A stretch of DNA of 64,000 nt from Pseudomonas ekonensis (GCF_019145435.1 NZ_JAHSTS010000001.1:1626001-1690000), one strand, 5' to 3'. Shown: positions 47,604 to 56,752, counted from the first letter of the stretch. The notes: a model not told the origin generated them from the letters alone. Numbers and translations: made by a program.

Positions 47604-48119
47604 TCAGAACAGCTCCCCCGTCCGACCGACCTCGGCCCACCGGCAACCTTCCAGTCTCAATAGCCGCTCCTTGGCTTCAAGCCCCCCGGCGAACCCCGTC
47701 AGCTTGCCCGACGCGCCGATCACCCGATGGCACGGCGCAACGATCGAGATCGGATTGCGCCCGTTCGCCGCGCCCACTGCCCGCACCGCGCTGGGGTGGC
47801 CGATCTGCTCGGCGATCTGGCTGTAGGTGCGGGTCTCGCCGAAGGGGATGGTCAGCAGCGCCGCCCAGACCCTTTTCTGGAAGTCGGTGCCGGCGAAATC
47901 CAGCTCCAGCTCGAAGCGGTTCCGGGTGCCGGCAAAATATTCCTGCAGCTGCTGCGCGGCCCTGAGCAGCACCGGGTTGTCCGGCGCCTCGACCATCGGC
48001 CCCAGGCGCACCCGGCCGGGCTTGTCGTTTTCCCAGAGGATGGCCGCCAGTCGCTGGCCGTTCGCGACCAGCTTCAGTTCGCCCACCGGCGAGGGCAGGG
48101 TGATGAACGTGTAGGCCAT
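47604..48119 (-). CDS. ogt: Methylated-DNA--[protein]-cysteine S-methyltransferase
   Basis: A 171-residue suicide repair protein removing O6-alkyl groups from guanine. The acceptor Cys130 is in IVAPCHRVIG, after the helix-turn-helix RAVGAANGRNP with its arginine finger. It starts MAYTFITLPSPVGELKL. The ATG at 48117-48119 is preferred over longer in-frame readings with a basic, unconserved extension. It is convergent with nudK and divergent from ggt. Confidence 0.93.
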   Translation of the reverse strand: MAYTFITLPSPVGELKLVANGQRLAAILWENDKPGRVRLGPMVEAPDNPVLLRAAQQLQEYFAGTRNRFELELDFAGTDFQKRVWAALLTIPFGETRTYSQIAEQIGHPSAVRAVGAANGRNPISIVAPCHRVIGASGKLTGFAGGLEAKERLLRLEGCRWAEVGRTGELF

Positions 48120-48243
48120 GGCGACGGACTCCGGACAGGGGCGGGAACAGCGCACAGCATACGGCGTGTTCCGGGAGGCGCAAATCGCAATCGCGGCCAT
48201 ACTGGCTCTTGCAGCGCTTCTCCCTGCTTTCCCGAAGAACCCA

Positions 48244-48384
48244 GGGTCTGTGTGAAAAGTCTTGAGACGAAGGTCAGGCAAGGCGAAAACAGCCGAGGAA
48301 GCGGAGTTTACGGGTTGTAAATGAGCATTCCGAGGCTGTTTTCAACGCAGCATCACCGAGTATCAAGGCTTTTCGCACAGAGCC
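48244..48384. mobile_element. MITE-like element upstream of ggt
   Basis: A 141-bp segment with imperfect 22-bp terminal inverted repeats (left begins GGGTCTGTGTGAAAAG, right reads back as GGCTCTGTGCGAAAAG; 18 of 22 match) and inner inverted parts GAAAACAGCC / GGCTGTTTTC. It encodes nothing. No target duplication is obvious. Similar sequences are common in fluorescent pseudomonads in my memory, but I cannot name the parent element. Its right end is 23 bp from the ggt ATG. Confidence 0.6.
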
Positions 48385-48407
48385 TAATAACAAGAAAGGA
48401 CCGACCC

Positions 48408-50135
48408 ATGAAGTACGAACCTTTTGCCAAGACCCTGATCGCGACCTCCCTGACCCTGGCCTGTCTCACGGCCCATGCCGCTTCGGTGGCCCCGGTGGCG
48501 GCGGAGAACGGCATGGTGGTCACCGCCCAGCACCTGGCCACCCACGTGGGCGTCGATGTGCTGAAGAACGGCGGCAATGCGGTGGATGCGGCGGTCGCCG
48601 TCGGTTACGCGCTGGCGGTGGTCTACCCCGCGGCGGGCAACCTGGGCGGCGGCGGTTTCATGACCATTCAGCTGGCGGACGGGCGCAAGACCTTCCTCGA
48701 TTTCCGGGAAAAGGCCCCCCTGGCCGCCACCGCGAACATGTACCTGGACAAGGACGGCAACGTCATCCCGGACCTGAGCACCCGCGGCCATCTGGCGGTC
48801 GGCGTGCCGGGCACGGTGTCGGGCATGGAGCTGGCGCTGAAGAAGTACGGCACCAAACCGCGCAATGAGATGATTGCCCCGGCCATCAGGCTGGCCGAGG
48901 ACGGGTTCGTGCTGGAGCAGGGCGACGTCGATCTGCTGGAGTACGCCACCGACGTGTTCAAGAAGGACATGCGCGACTCCGGCGCGATCTTCCTCAGCAA
49001 CGGCGAGCCGATGCAGGTCGGGCAGAAACTGGTGCAAAAGGACCTGGGCAAGACCCTGCGCACCATTTCCGAAAAAGGCGCCGACGGTTTCTACAAGGGC
49101 TGGGTGGCCGACGCCATCGTCACCTCAAGCCAGGCCAACAAAGGCATCATCACCCAGGCCGACCTGGACAAGTACAAGACCCGCGAACTGGCGCCGGTGG
49201 AGTGCGACTACCGCGGCTACCACGTGGTCTCGGCGCCGCCGCCCAGCTCCGGCGGGGTGGTGATCTGCCAGATCATGAACATTCTCGAAGGCTATCCGAT
49301 GAAGGACCTGGGCTTCCGTTCGGCCCAGGGCATGCACTACCAGATCGAAGCCATGCGCCACGCCTACGTGGACCGCAACAGTTACCTGGGCGATCCGGAC
49401 TTCGTGAAGAACCCCATCGAGCACCTGCTGGACAAGCACTACGCGACCAAGCTGCGTGAAGCCATCGCGCCGCAGAAGGCCGGCGTGTCCGCCGAACTCA
49501 AGCCGGGCGTTGCGCCCCATGAGGGCAGCAACACCACCCACTATTCGATCGTCGACCAGTGGGGCAACGCCGTGTCGGTGACCTACACCCTCAACGACTG
49601 GTTCGGCGCCGGCGTGATGGCCAGCAAGACCGGGGTGATCCTCAACGACGAGATGGACGACTTCACCTCCAAGGTCGGCGTGCCGAACATGTACGGCCTG
49701 GTGCAGGGCGAGGCCAACGCCATCGCGCCCGGCAAGGCGCCGCTGTCGTCGATGAGCCCGACCATCGTCACCAAGGACGGCAAGGTGGTGATGGTGGTCG
49801 GCACGCCGGGCGGCAGCCGGATCATCACCGCAACGCTGCTGACCATGCTCAACGTCATCGACTACGGCATGGGCCTGCAGGAAGCGGTCGATGCGCCGCG
49901 CTTCCACCAGCAGTGGATGCCGGAGCAGACCAACCTCGAAGACTTCGCCGCCAGCCCCGACACCAAGAAGATCCTCGAAAGCTGGGGCCACAAGTTCGCA
50001 GGCCCGCAGGACCCCAACCACATCGCGGCGATCCTCGTCGGCGCGCCGTCCCTGGGCGGCAAGCCGGTGGGCAAGAACCGCTTCTACGGCGCCAACGACC
50101 CGCGGCGCAACACCGGGTTGTCATTGGGTTACTGA
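48408..50135 (+). CDS. ggt: Gamma-glutamyltransferase (exported)
   Basis: A 575-residue N-terminal-nucleophile hydrolase that cleaves glutathione and other gamma-glutamyl compounds in the periplasm. A signal peptide covers residues 1-25 (cut near AHA-AS). The precursor cuts itself before Thr376, in SNTTHYSIVD, to form large and small subunits. The GTPGGSRIITA motif of the small subunit is seen. The ATG at 48408 has AAGGA 8 bp upstream; an in-frame start at 48321 would lie inside the MITE-like element and is rejected. Confidence 0.95.
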   Translation: MKYEPFAKTLIATSLTLACLTAHAASVAPVAAENGMVVTAQHLATHVGVDVLKNGGNAVDAAVAVGYALAVVYPAAGNLGGGGFMTIQLADGRKTFLDFREKAPLAATANMYLDKDGNVIPDLSTRGHLAVGVPGTVSGMELALKKYGTKPRNEMIAPAIRLAEDGFVLEQGDVDLLEYATDVFKKDMRDSGAIFLSNGEPMQVGQKLVQKDLGKTLRTISEKGADGFYKGWVADAIVTSSQANKGIITQADLDKYKTRELAPVECDYRGYHVVSAPPPSSGGVVICQIMNILEGYPMKDLGFRSAQGMHYQIEAMRHAYVDRNSYLGDPDFVKNPIEHLLDKHYATKLREAIAPQKAGVSAELKPGVAPHEGSNTTHYSIVDQWGNAVSVTYTLNDWFGAGVMASKTGVILNDEMDDFTSKVGVPNMYGLVQGEANAIAPGKAPLSSMSPTIVTKDGKVVMVVGTPGGSRIITATLLTMLNVIDYGMGLQEAVDAPRFHQQWMPEQTNLEDFAASPDTKKILESWGHKFAGPQDPNHIAAILVGAPSLGGKPVGKNRFYGANDPRRNTGLSLGY

Positions 50136-50150
50136 CGCGCGTAAAAAAGA

Positions 50151-50172
50151 GGGGCGGGCGTTTGTCCGCCCC
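50151..50172. terminator. Hairpin after ggt
   Basis: GGGGCGG and CCGCCCC with an 8-nt loop, 16 bp past the ggt stop. An A run precedes it, so it would be a stronger terminator on the minus strand. Confidence 0.55.
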
Positions 50173-50203
50173 TGTCTCACGGACCGATCAAGGAAGGCCT
50201 GCC

Positions 50204-50737
50204 ATGTCCACCGCATTGCTGATCATCGACGTCCAACGCGCCCTGTGCTCGGGCCAATACGAGTGCTACGACATCCACCGCGTCATCGACACCCTCAACC
50301 GCCTCAGCGCCCGCGCCCGCCAGGCCGGCGTGCCGGTGGTGTTCATCCAGCACGAAGAAGAGGGCGACCTGCTGGCCCACGGCAGCGACGGCTGGCAACT
50401 GGCGGACGGCCTGGAGACCGCGCCGGGCGACCTGTACGTGCGCAAGACCACCCCGGACTCGTTCTATCAGACACCGCTGCAGAAGCTGATCCCCAAGGAA
50501 GACTTCGACCGGTTGGTGATCGGCGGCCTGCAGACCGATTACTGCGTCAACGCCACCGTGCGCCAGGCGCATCAACTGGGCTACGACGTGGTGCTGGCGG
50601 CCGACGCCCACTCCACCGTGGACAACGGCAGCATGAGCGCCGAGGACATCATCGCCGAACACAACAAGGACCTGGCCCACCTGAGCGGCTCGGTGGCGCG
50701 GATCGACGTCACGCCGGCGGCGCAGATCACCTTCTGA
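50204..50737 (+). CDS. Isochorismatase-family cysteine hydrolase
   Basis: A 177-residue alpha/beta hydrolase of the isochorismatase-like group (nicotinamidase, N-carbamoylsarcosine amidase relatives). The catalytic triad is suggested by D9 (LLIIDVQRAL), a lysine in the middle (YVRKTTPDSF) and Cys114 (LQTDYCVNATVRQA). The substrate cannot be deduced. It has a good AAGGA ribosome site. It lies between two hairpin elements and may be read together with ggt only partly. Confidence 0.88.
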   Translation: MSTALLIIDVQRALCSGQYECYDIHRVIDTLNRLSARARQAGVPVVFIQHEEEGDLLAHGSDGWQLADGLETAPGDLYVRKTTPDSFYQTPLQKLIPKEDFDRLVIGGLQTDYCVNATVRQAHQLGYDVVLAADAHSTVDNGSMSAEDIIAEHNKDLAHLSGSVARIDVTPAAQITF

Positions 50738-50754
50738 CCCGCCGCCCCGCCTTC

Positions 50755-50849
50755 CCTGTAGGAGCGAGCCTGCTCGCGAGGCGTTGTGTCATTCACCGCG
50801 GTCATTGAAACGGATGACGCCTTCGCGAGCAGGCTCGCTCCTACAGGGG
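50755..50849. repeat. REPIN: inverted REP pair
   Basis: CCCTGTAGGAGCGAGCCTGC near 50755 has an exact inverted copy near 50825, ending CTACAGGG at 50848. About 35 bp separate the arms. It lies between the hydrolase gene and the LprI-like gene. Confidence 0.85.
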
Positions 50850-50923
50850 GCGGCGGTGAAATGTGCGGGCATCGACCGGCCGCTCCCGGCATACTGCCGG
50901 CGCCTCAGGAATGGAATCTGTCG

Positions 50924-51943
50924 ATGCCCGCGTTCAATGCCCGTCATGCCTGGCTGCTGGCCAGTCTCTTGTTTGCCCCGATGTCCCACGCCGCCGGTTT
51001 CGACTGCGCGAAGGCGTCCGGGCCGGTCGAGAAAACCCTTTGCGCCGATCCGTACACCTGCGCCCTTGATGAGAAGCTGAGCGCGCTGTGGCGCACGACG
51101 CTGGCGAAGGTCGCCGACCCGAAGGCGCTAAGGGCGGATCAACGAGCGTGGCTGAAGAACCGCGACCTTTGCGGCGAAACGTTGGGTTGCCTGCGTCGGC
51201 AGTACCTCATGCGCCTCACCGAACTTGAATACGCCGCCAAGCCGTTCAGCTGGAACGCAGTGTGGCAGCGGATTCCCGAAGGCGTGTCCTCAGGCGCAGA
51301 GCTGAACACCTCCCTTCGGGACGATTCGCATGTGGCCTTCACCGTGGAGGCCACCGCCGGCGCCAACGAAGGCAGCCTGGAGGGAACCGCCGCACGCCGC
51401 GCCTCGGGGGCGGACTACGCCGAGGGCGGTTGCGCGTTGAGCTTCACGGCGATCAACGGCGTGCTGGACGTTGCGCAACAGGGTGACGACGCTGACTGCG
51501 GGGCGGGGATGGGGGTGTTCTATGCCGGGCGCTACGTCGCTTCGCCAACGCCCTTGGCGCTGGACTACGATCTGCTCGCCTTGGGCCTGGTGCGTACGCA
51601 ACAGGAGGACGACACACTGCGCACGCTGCTCAAGGGCGATTACAAGGCGCTGGCGCAAAGCGCGGGGACGATGGTGATCGGCGATCCGTCCGCCGACGTG
51701 CCGGGCAGCGAGGTCGATGAACTGTGGGTGCGCGGTTTGGGCAACGTCAACGCCGCCATCGTGATGCGTGCCGCCGACAACCGCTTCTGGATCGCATTGC
51801 TGGTGCCCGATGCCCAGGGCGAGTCCCGCGCCCGTTACTACACCAACGTCCCTGACTGGAAAGATCGCCTGCCCGCTGCCGTGCAAGTCTGGTACGAGCG
51901 CATGCAGGGCGGCAGAACCCTGCCGCTGGACCGCATGCCTTAA
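50924..51943 (+). CDS. Exported LprI-like domain protein
   Basis: A 339-residue protein with a signal peptide (MPAFNARHAWLLASLLFAPMSHA). The first 80 mature residues look like the LprI/lysozyme-inhibitor domain, with four cysteines (FDCAKASGPVEKTLCADP, YTCALDEKLSALW, DLCGETLGCLRRQY). The remaining 230 residues are acidic, without motifs I recognise. A lysozyme-inhibitor role is only an inference from the domain. The ATG at 50924 has a weak ribosome site. It stands alone. Confidence 0.75.
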   Translation: MPAFNARHAWLLASLLFAPMSHAAGFDCAKASGPVEKTLCADPYTCALDEKLSALWRTTLAKVADPKALRADQRAWLKNRDLCGETLGCLRRQYLMRLTELEYAAKPFSWNAVWQRIPEGVSSGAELNTSLRDDSHVAFTVEATAGANEGSLEGTAARRASGADYAEGGCALSFTAINGVLDVAQQGDDADCGAGMGVFYAGRYVASPTPLALDYDLLALGLVRTQQEDDTLRTLLKGDYKALAQSAGTMVIGDPSADVPGSEVDELWVRGLGNVNAAIVMRAADNRFWIALLVPDAQGESRARYYTNVPDWKDRLPAAVQVWYERMQGGRTLPLDRMP

Positions 51944-51978
51944 CGCAAGCCTGTGGCTCGCGCAGCGGGCCCGCCGCC

Positions 51979-52620
51979 TCAGGTGGCGAACATCAACCGG
52001 TGCGCAGGGGCCGCCGGCTCCCGCACCACGCCGCCCAGCACCAGCCGCGTGACCGTGTCCGCCGCCGCGGCATAGTCCTCATCCTGCGGCACTTCGCGCC
52101 CGGTGATGCATCCCATCTGCCAGCCGATGTTGGTGTAGGTGCGGGTCGCCGACCAGATGAACAGCATCAGGTGCTCGGGATCCACCGGGGCCAGCAGGCC
52201 GCGGTCGATCCAGCTGCGCAGGCACTCGACGTTGCGTCTCGCCTCGGCGTGCAGCAGGTCGCGGCACTCGTGCGGCAACTGCGGGCCGCCGAGCAGCAGT
52301 TCGCCGCTGAACACCCTGGCGATGGCCGGGTGCTCGCGGGCGATGCGGATCCGCGCCGCCACGTACGCCCGCAGGCCGATCAGCGGATCGTCGCTCTCGC
52401 GCAGCACCGCCGAGGCTTCCAGCAGCGGCTCGACGAAACCCAGCAGCACCTTGGCGTAGAGGTTTTCCTTGGTCTGGAAGTAGTAATACAGGTTGGCCTT
52501 GGGCACGCCGGCGAGGGCGGCGATGTCGCGGGTCTGGGTGGCGTCGAAACCCTTGGCGGCGAATGCTTCGCTGGCGGCGGCGAGGATCAGTTGCTCGTTG
52601 CGTTGACGGATGCTGCTCAT
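51979..52620 (-). CDS. TetR family transcriptional regulator
   Basis: A 213-residue repressor-type protein. The helix-turn-helix is at about 25-50 (FDATQTRDIAALAGVPKANLYYYFQTK). The sequence MSSIRQRNEQLILAAASEAFAAKGF resembles the RutR/PydR subgroup, which controls pyrimidine use. No pyrimidine genes are near, so the target is unclear. It is divergent from the next GNAT gene, separated by 124 bp with an AT-rich stretch near 52660-52680 that may hold its operator. Confidence 0.88.
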   Translation of the reverse strand: MSSIRQRNEQLILAAASEAFAAKGFDATQTRDIAALAGVPKANLYYYFQTKENLYAKVLLGFVEPLLEASAVLRESDDPLIGLRAYVAARIRIAREHPAIARVFSGELLLGGPQLPHECRDLLHAEARRNVECLRSWIDRGLLAPVDPEHLMLFIWSATRTYTNIGWQMGCITGREVPQDEDYAAAADTVTRLVLGGVVREPAAPAHRLMFAT

Positions 52621-52744
52621 GGAAGGCACGGCGGAGTCTGGCGGTTTCGGGTTCGCAATATACAAAACTATATAGCGATGAGGCCAGCAGACTCGACGGA
52701 CAACGCTATGCTGTGCCGATCCACTCGATCCGGGAAACCTCCAC

Positions 52745-53203
52745 ATGACCCTTCGCACCTTGCGCGCCGATGCTTCTCACCTCGATGCGGTGGCCGCGCT
52801 GTTCGACGCCTACCGCGGCTTCTACGGCCAGCCGGCCGATCTGGCGCAGTCGCGGGCGTTCATCGCCGAGCGCCTGGCCGCCGGCGAATCGGCGATCTTC
52901 ATCGCGCAGGCCGCCGACGGCCAGGCGCTGGGCTTTGTGCAGCTGTACCCGTCGTTCTCGTCCATCGACGCCCACCGCACCTGGCTGCTCAGCGACCTGT
53001 TCACCACGCCCGCCGCCCGTGGCCGCGGCGTGGGGCGGCTGCTGATGAACACCGCGCGGGACTTCGCCGTGCAGACCGGGGCCAAAGGCCTGGTGCTGGA
53101 AACCGCCACCGACAACTTCACCGCCCAAGGCTTGTACGAGTCGCTGGGCTGGGTGCGCGACACCGGTTACTTCACCTACAACCTCGATCTGCGCAAGGGC
53201 TGA
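52745..53203 (+). CDS. GNAT family N-acetyltransferase
   Basis: A 152-residue acetyltransferase starting MTLRTLRADASHLDAVAALF. The acetyl-CoA loop is ARGRGVGRLLM and the C-terminal strand LYESLGWVRDTGYFTYNL. Substrate unknown. It is divergent from the TetR gene, which may regulate it, and convergent with the small gene that follows by only 5 bp. Confidence 0.87.
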   Translation: MTLRTLRADASHLDAVAALFDAYRGFYGQPADLAQSRAFIAERLAAGESAIFIAQAADGQALGFVQLYPSFSSIDAHRTWLLSDLFTTPAARGRGVGRLLMNTARDFAVQTGAKGLVLETATDNFTAQGLYESLGWVRDTGYFTYNLDLRKG

Positions 53204-53208
53204 ACCGG

Positions 53209-53505
53209 TCACTCGGCCAGCAGCCGTTCGATCTGCGCCAGCTCCCAGGTGCTCAGCAGGCTGACCGGGTCGGTGCCGAAGCGCTGCGAGGCGTCGAGTC
53301 GCCAGACCCGGCCATCTGCGCTGCGGCAGTCGAGGCAATGCAGCAGGCGCCGCCCGTCGAGGTCCAGCGCCAGACGCCAGCCGTCGATATCGACCGTGAT
53401 CCGGCCGGATCCGCACGGATCGGCGGTGTGCCGCAACGGACACACGCCCAACGCGGCATCGCGCAGGCGCTGGCAGACTTCCCGGGCGTTCAACGGGTTG
53501 GGCAT
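53209..53505 (-). CDS. Small conserved-looking hypothetical protein
   Basis: A 98-residue protein starting MPNPLNAREVCQRLRDAALG. It has four cysteines, two of them in LLHCLDCRSADGR, and a C-terminal QRFGTDPVSLLSTWELAQIERLL stretch. The pattern DGWRLALDLDGRRLLHCLDC suggests an antiparallel beta hairpin. I do not recognise a named family with certainty. It occupies a space between GNAT and SulP genes with codon use like its neighbours. Confidence 0.65.
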   Translation of the reverse strand: MPNPLNAREVCQRLRDAALGVCPLRHTADPCGSGRITVDIDGWRLALDLDGRRLLHCLDCRSADGRVWRLDASQRFGTDPVSLLSTWELAQIERLLAE

Positions 53506-53644
53506 GACGGACTCTCGGGCAACGAAACAGGCGCGCCAGCTTAGAGCGCCCGGCGGCCGTTGTCAGTGCCCGCTGGTTTGCCTGCGGACACTTGCGTAAC
53601 ATCCGCAGCCCTGTTTTTTCCGTCGACCCCGTATCAGGTAAGCC

Positions 53645-55090
53645 ATGAAACCGAAACGTCTGCGCGCCGATGTCCTGGCCGGACTCACCACCTCGTTCGC
53701 CCTGTTGCCCGAATGCATTGCGTTTGCGCTGGTGGCCCACCTCAATCCGCTGATGGGCCTGTACGGCGCGTTCATCATCTGCACGCTGACCGCGCTGTTC
53801 GGCGGGCGGCCGGGCATGGTGTCCGGGGCGGCCGGTTCGATGGCGGTGGTGATCGTCGCGCTGGTGGTGCAGCACGGCGTGCAGTACCTGCTGGCCACGG
53901 TGCTGCTCGGCGGTCTGGTGATGATGGCGTTCGGGCTGTTGCGCCTGGGCAAGCTGGTGCGGATGGTGCCGCACCCGGTGATGCTCGGTTTCGTCAACGG
54001 TCTGGCGATCATCATCGCGTTGGCGCAGCTGGAGCATTTCAAGGACGGCGAACACTGGCTCAGCGGCGCGCCGCTGTACCTGATGGCCGGGCTGGTGGGG
54101 CTGACCATGGCCATCGTCTACCTCCTGCCGCGCCTGACCCGTGCGGTGCCGCCGGCGCTGGCGGCGATCCTCGGGGTGGGGGTGCTGGTGTACCTGTCGG
54201 GCCTGCCGACCCGCACCCTCGGCGACATGGCGCACATCGCCGGCGGCCTGCCGGTGCTGGCGCTGCCGGACATCCCGTGGAACCTGGAGACCCTGCGCAT
54301 CATTGCGCCGTACGCGGTGCTGATGGCGCTGGTCGGCCTGCTGGAAACCCTGCTGACCCTGAACCTCACCGACGAAATCACCGAGACCCGCGGCTACCCG
54401 GACCGCGAATGCGTGGCGCTGGGGGCGGCGAACATGGTTTCGGGCGCGTTCGGCGGCATGGGCGGCTGCGCCATGATCGGCCAGACCGTGATCAACCTCA
54501 GCTCCGGCGGGCGCGGGCGGGTGTCCGGCGTGGTGGCCGGGGTGGCGATCCTGCTGTTCATCCTGTTCCTGTCGCCGATGATCGAGCGCATTCCGCTGGC
54601 GGCGCTGGTGGGGGTGATGTTCGTGGTGTCGCAGCAGACGTTTGCCTGGGCCTCCTTGCGGGTGGTGAACAAGGTGCCGCTCAACGACGTGCTGGTGATC
54701 ATGGCGGTGACGGTCATCACCGTGTTCACGGATCTGGCCACCGCCGTGCTGTGCGGCATCGTCATCGCCGCGCTCAACTTCGCCTGGCAACAGGCCCGCG
54801 AACTGTACGCCGATGCGCATCTGGAGGCCGACGGCAGCAAGCTCTACCGGCCTCACGGCACGCTGTTCTTTGCCTCGACCACGCCGTTCCTCAACCAGTT
54901 CGACCCGGCCGGCGATCCGCAGCGGGTGACCCTGGATTGCCGGCACCTGAGCTTTGTCGACTACTCGGCCATCGCCGCGCTGAAGACCCTGCGCGAGCGG
55001 TACGCCAAGGCCGGCAAGCAGCTGCAGGTGTTCCACCTGTCCGAGCGCTGCAAGAAACTGCTCAAGCGCGCCGGGGTGGAGCACGGTTGA
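53645..55090 (+). CDS. SulP family inorganic anion transporter
   Basis: A 481-residue inner-membrane transporter (SLC26/SulP). About 12-14 hydrophobic segments run from residue 10 to 390, starting with LRADVLAGLTTSFALLPECIAFAL, the family N-terminal pattern. A C-terminal STAS domain begins near 400 (HGTLFFASTTPFLNQF to VTLDCRHLSFVDYSAIAAL). Sulfate or bicarbonate are typical substrates, but the choice is not visible. It is alone. Confidence 0.9.
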   Translation: MKPKRLRADVLAGLTTSFALLPECIAFALVAHLNPLMGLYGAFIICTLTALFGGRPGMVSGAAGSMAVVIVALVVQHGVQYLLATVLLGGLVMMAFGLLRLGKLVRMVPHPVMLGFVNGLAIIIALAQLEHFKDGEHWLSGAPLYLMAGLVGLTMAIVYLLPRLTRAVPPALAAILGVGVLVYLSGLPTRTLGDMAHIAGGLPVLALPDIPWNLETLRIIAPYAVLMALVGLLETLLTLNLTDEITETRGYPDRECVALGAANMVSGAFGGMGGCAMIGQTVINLSSGGRGRVSGVVAGVAILLFILFLSPMIERIPLAALVGVMFVVSQQTFAWASLRVVNKVPLNDVLVIMAVTVITVFTDLATAVLCGIVIAALNFAWQQARELYADAHLEADGSKLYRPHGTLFFASTTPFLNQFDPAGDPQRVTLDCRHLSFVDYSAIAALKTLRERYAKAGKQLQVFHLSERCKKLLKRAGVEHG

Positions 55091-55145
55091 GCAGGCGGGA
55101 GAGGGCGGCACTGTCTGCGGACACCGCTGCGGTGCGACGATTCGA

Positions 55146-55282
55146 CTAGCCAGCGATGGCGCCGGCACAGTCAATATCTTCGGTGGCTGACAGACCGCTA
55201 TCGCTGGCAAGCCCGCTCCCACAGGTATGACGGATGTTCGCAGGATCGGCGGTCATCCCAAGCCACTGTGGGAGCAGGCAGG
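55146..55282. repeat. Cluster of inverted REP-type sequences
   Basis: TAGCCAGCGATGGCG (55146) mirrors CGCTATCGCTGGCAA (55196), and AAGCCCGCTCCCACAGG (55209) mirrors CTGTGGGAGCAGGCAGG (55266). Two REP doublets thus sit between the transporter and the next gene. Confidence 0.7.
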
Positions 55283-55284
55283 TT

Positions 55285-55797
55285 TCAGATGGCCGGGAAG
55301 TCGATGTCGGTCAGCGCCACGTTGTTGAGGTAGTTGGTCAGGGTCTGCACGGCGACCAGGGCGACCGTTTCGATGATCTGCTTGTCGTCGATGCCGGCGG
55401 CGCGGGCGGCGGCGATCTGTTCGTCGCTCAGCTGGCCGCGGGTCTCGGTCAGTTGGCGGGCGAGGGCGGCGAAGGCGTTCAGCCGGCCGTGGCGCGCCTG
55501 GGCGATGTCCTCGGCCGACAGACCGGCCTTGCTGGCGAACAGGGTATGGGCGCTCAGGCAGTAGTCGCAGCCATTGACCTGCGAGGTGGCCAGGTACACC
55601 GCTTCTTTTTCCTTGGCGCTGAGCGAGGTCTTGCCCAGGATGGCGGAGGCTTGCAGGTAGGTGTCCAGCGCCACGGGCGCCTTGGCCAGGGTCGTGAACA
55701 CATTTGGCAGGAAGCCGATTTTCTTCTGCACGCCTTCCAGCACGGTGCGGGTGGCGTCGGCGGCGGTGTCGAGGCTGATCGGGGTGATGCGGCTCAT
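55285..55797 (-). CDS. Carboxymuconolactone decarboxylase/AhpD-like protein
   Basis: A 170-residue alkylhydroperoxidase-core protein. The CxxC pair C77-C80 with H84 (NGCDYCLSAH) is the AhpD redox motif. It starts MSRITPISLDTAADATRTVL. Such proteins reduce peroxides or act on small organic acids. It is divergent from an AraC-type gene, so control by that regulator is likely. The ATG at 55795-55797 fits the family best. Confidence 0.9.
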   Translation of the reverse strand: MSRITPISLDTAADATRTVLEGVQKKIGFLPNVFTTLAKAPVALDTYLQASAILGKTSLSAKEKEAVYLATSQVNGCDYCLSAHTLFASKAGLSAEDIAQARHGRLNAFAALARQLTETRGQLSDEQIAAARAAGIDDKQIIETVALVAVQTLTNYLNNVALTDIDFPAI

Positions 55798-55930
55798 GAT
55801 GAATCTCCGGATGTCCGGTGCGGAGTGCACCGGGGATGGAGCTCATGTTAGGGAGCGCGGCTGGTGGTTTGGGTGCAAATCGTCGAGGATATGCGGCAGA
55901 TCGTCCAAAACCGTCGCCGAGAATGTCGTC

Positions 55931-56752
55931 ATGGATCGCCTCTCCACCTTGCTCACCCACTTCGGCGTCAATGCCGGCACGTTCCACAGCGGCGCGTTCT
56001 GCGGCGTCAGCGCCTACGGCGGCGAACAGGCGTGCGGCCATGTGCACCTGCTGCAGGCCGGCGAGGTGCTGCTCAAGCCCGGCAACGACCCTGAGCTGAC
56101 GCTCAACGAACCGACTCTGATCTTTTTCCCCCGGCCCTTGGCCCACCGACTGTTCGCCGACGAATCGATGGGCACGCAATTGGTGTGCGCCTCGCTGACG
56201 TTCGACGGCGGCTCAGGCAACGCGCTGGCGTCGGCCTTGCCGGACTATCTGGTGCTGAAGCTCACCGACATCCCGGAGCTGGGCAGCACGCTGGCGTGGC
56301 TGTTCAAGGAAGCCTTCGACGGCCACTGCGGGCGCGAAGCGGTGATGGACCGGTTGTTCGAACTGCTGGTGATCCTGCTGCTGCGCCACCTCATCAGCCG
56401 GCGCGACCAGCAACCGGGGATGATGGCCGGGCTGGCCGATCCCAGGCTGTCGCGGGCGTTGGCGCTGATGCACGACGAGCCCGCCCGGGCCTGGAGCGTG
56501 GCCGAGCTGGCGGCGGCCGCCAACCAGTCCCGCGCCGGGTTCGCCGAGCACTTTCGCCGGGTGGTGGGGCAAACGCCGCTGGATTATCTGTTGAGCTGGC
56601 GGATCAGCCTGGCGCAGAAGCGCCTGCGCGAGGGCCGGCCGATTGCGCTGATCGCCGAAGAGGTCGGCTACGACAGTCCGTCGGCGCTGGCCCGGGCGTT
56701 CCGGCGCAAGACCGGGCAAAGCCCGCGGCAATGGAAGGCCGAGGCCCGTTGA
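55931..56752 (+). CDS. AraC family transcriptional regulator
   Basis: A 273-residue regulator. Residues 1-140 form a cupin-like sensing domain (CGHVHLLQAGEVLLKPG). The C-terminal 100 residues have two helix-turn-helices (WSVAELAAAANQSRAGFAEHF and ALIAEEVGYDSPSALARAF) with the PLDYLLSWRI linker helix. The ATG at 55931 is in a good position; longer readings overlap the divergent gene. The likely target is the divergent AhpD-like gene. Confidence 0.9.
   Translation: MDRLSTLLTHFGVNAGTFHSGAFCGVSAYGGEQACGHVHLLQAGEVLLKPGNDPELTLNEPTLIFFPRPLAHRLFADESMGTQLVCASLTFDGGSGNALASALPDYLVLKLTDIPELGSTLAWLFKEAFDGHCGREAVMDRLFELLVILLLRHLISRRDQQPGMMAGLADPRLSRALALMHDEPARAWSVAELAAAANQSRAGFAEHFRRVVGQTPLDYLLSWRISLAQKRLREGRPIALIAEEVGYDSPSALARAFRRKTGQSPRQWKAEAR

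Noticed and set aside
48321..48407. Upstream extension of ggt
   Set aside because: It would begin inside the MITE-like element and place the signal peptide 29 residues into the protein. The ATG at 48408 has its own ribosome site.
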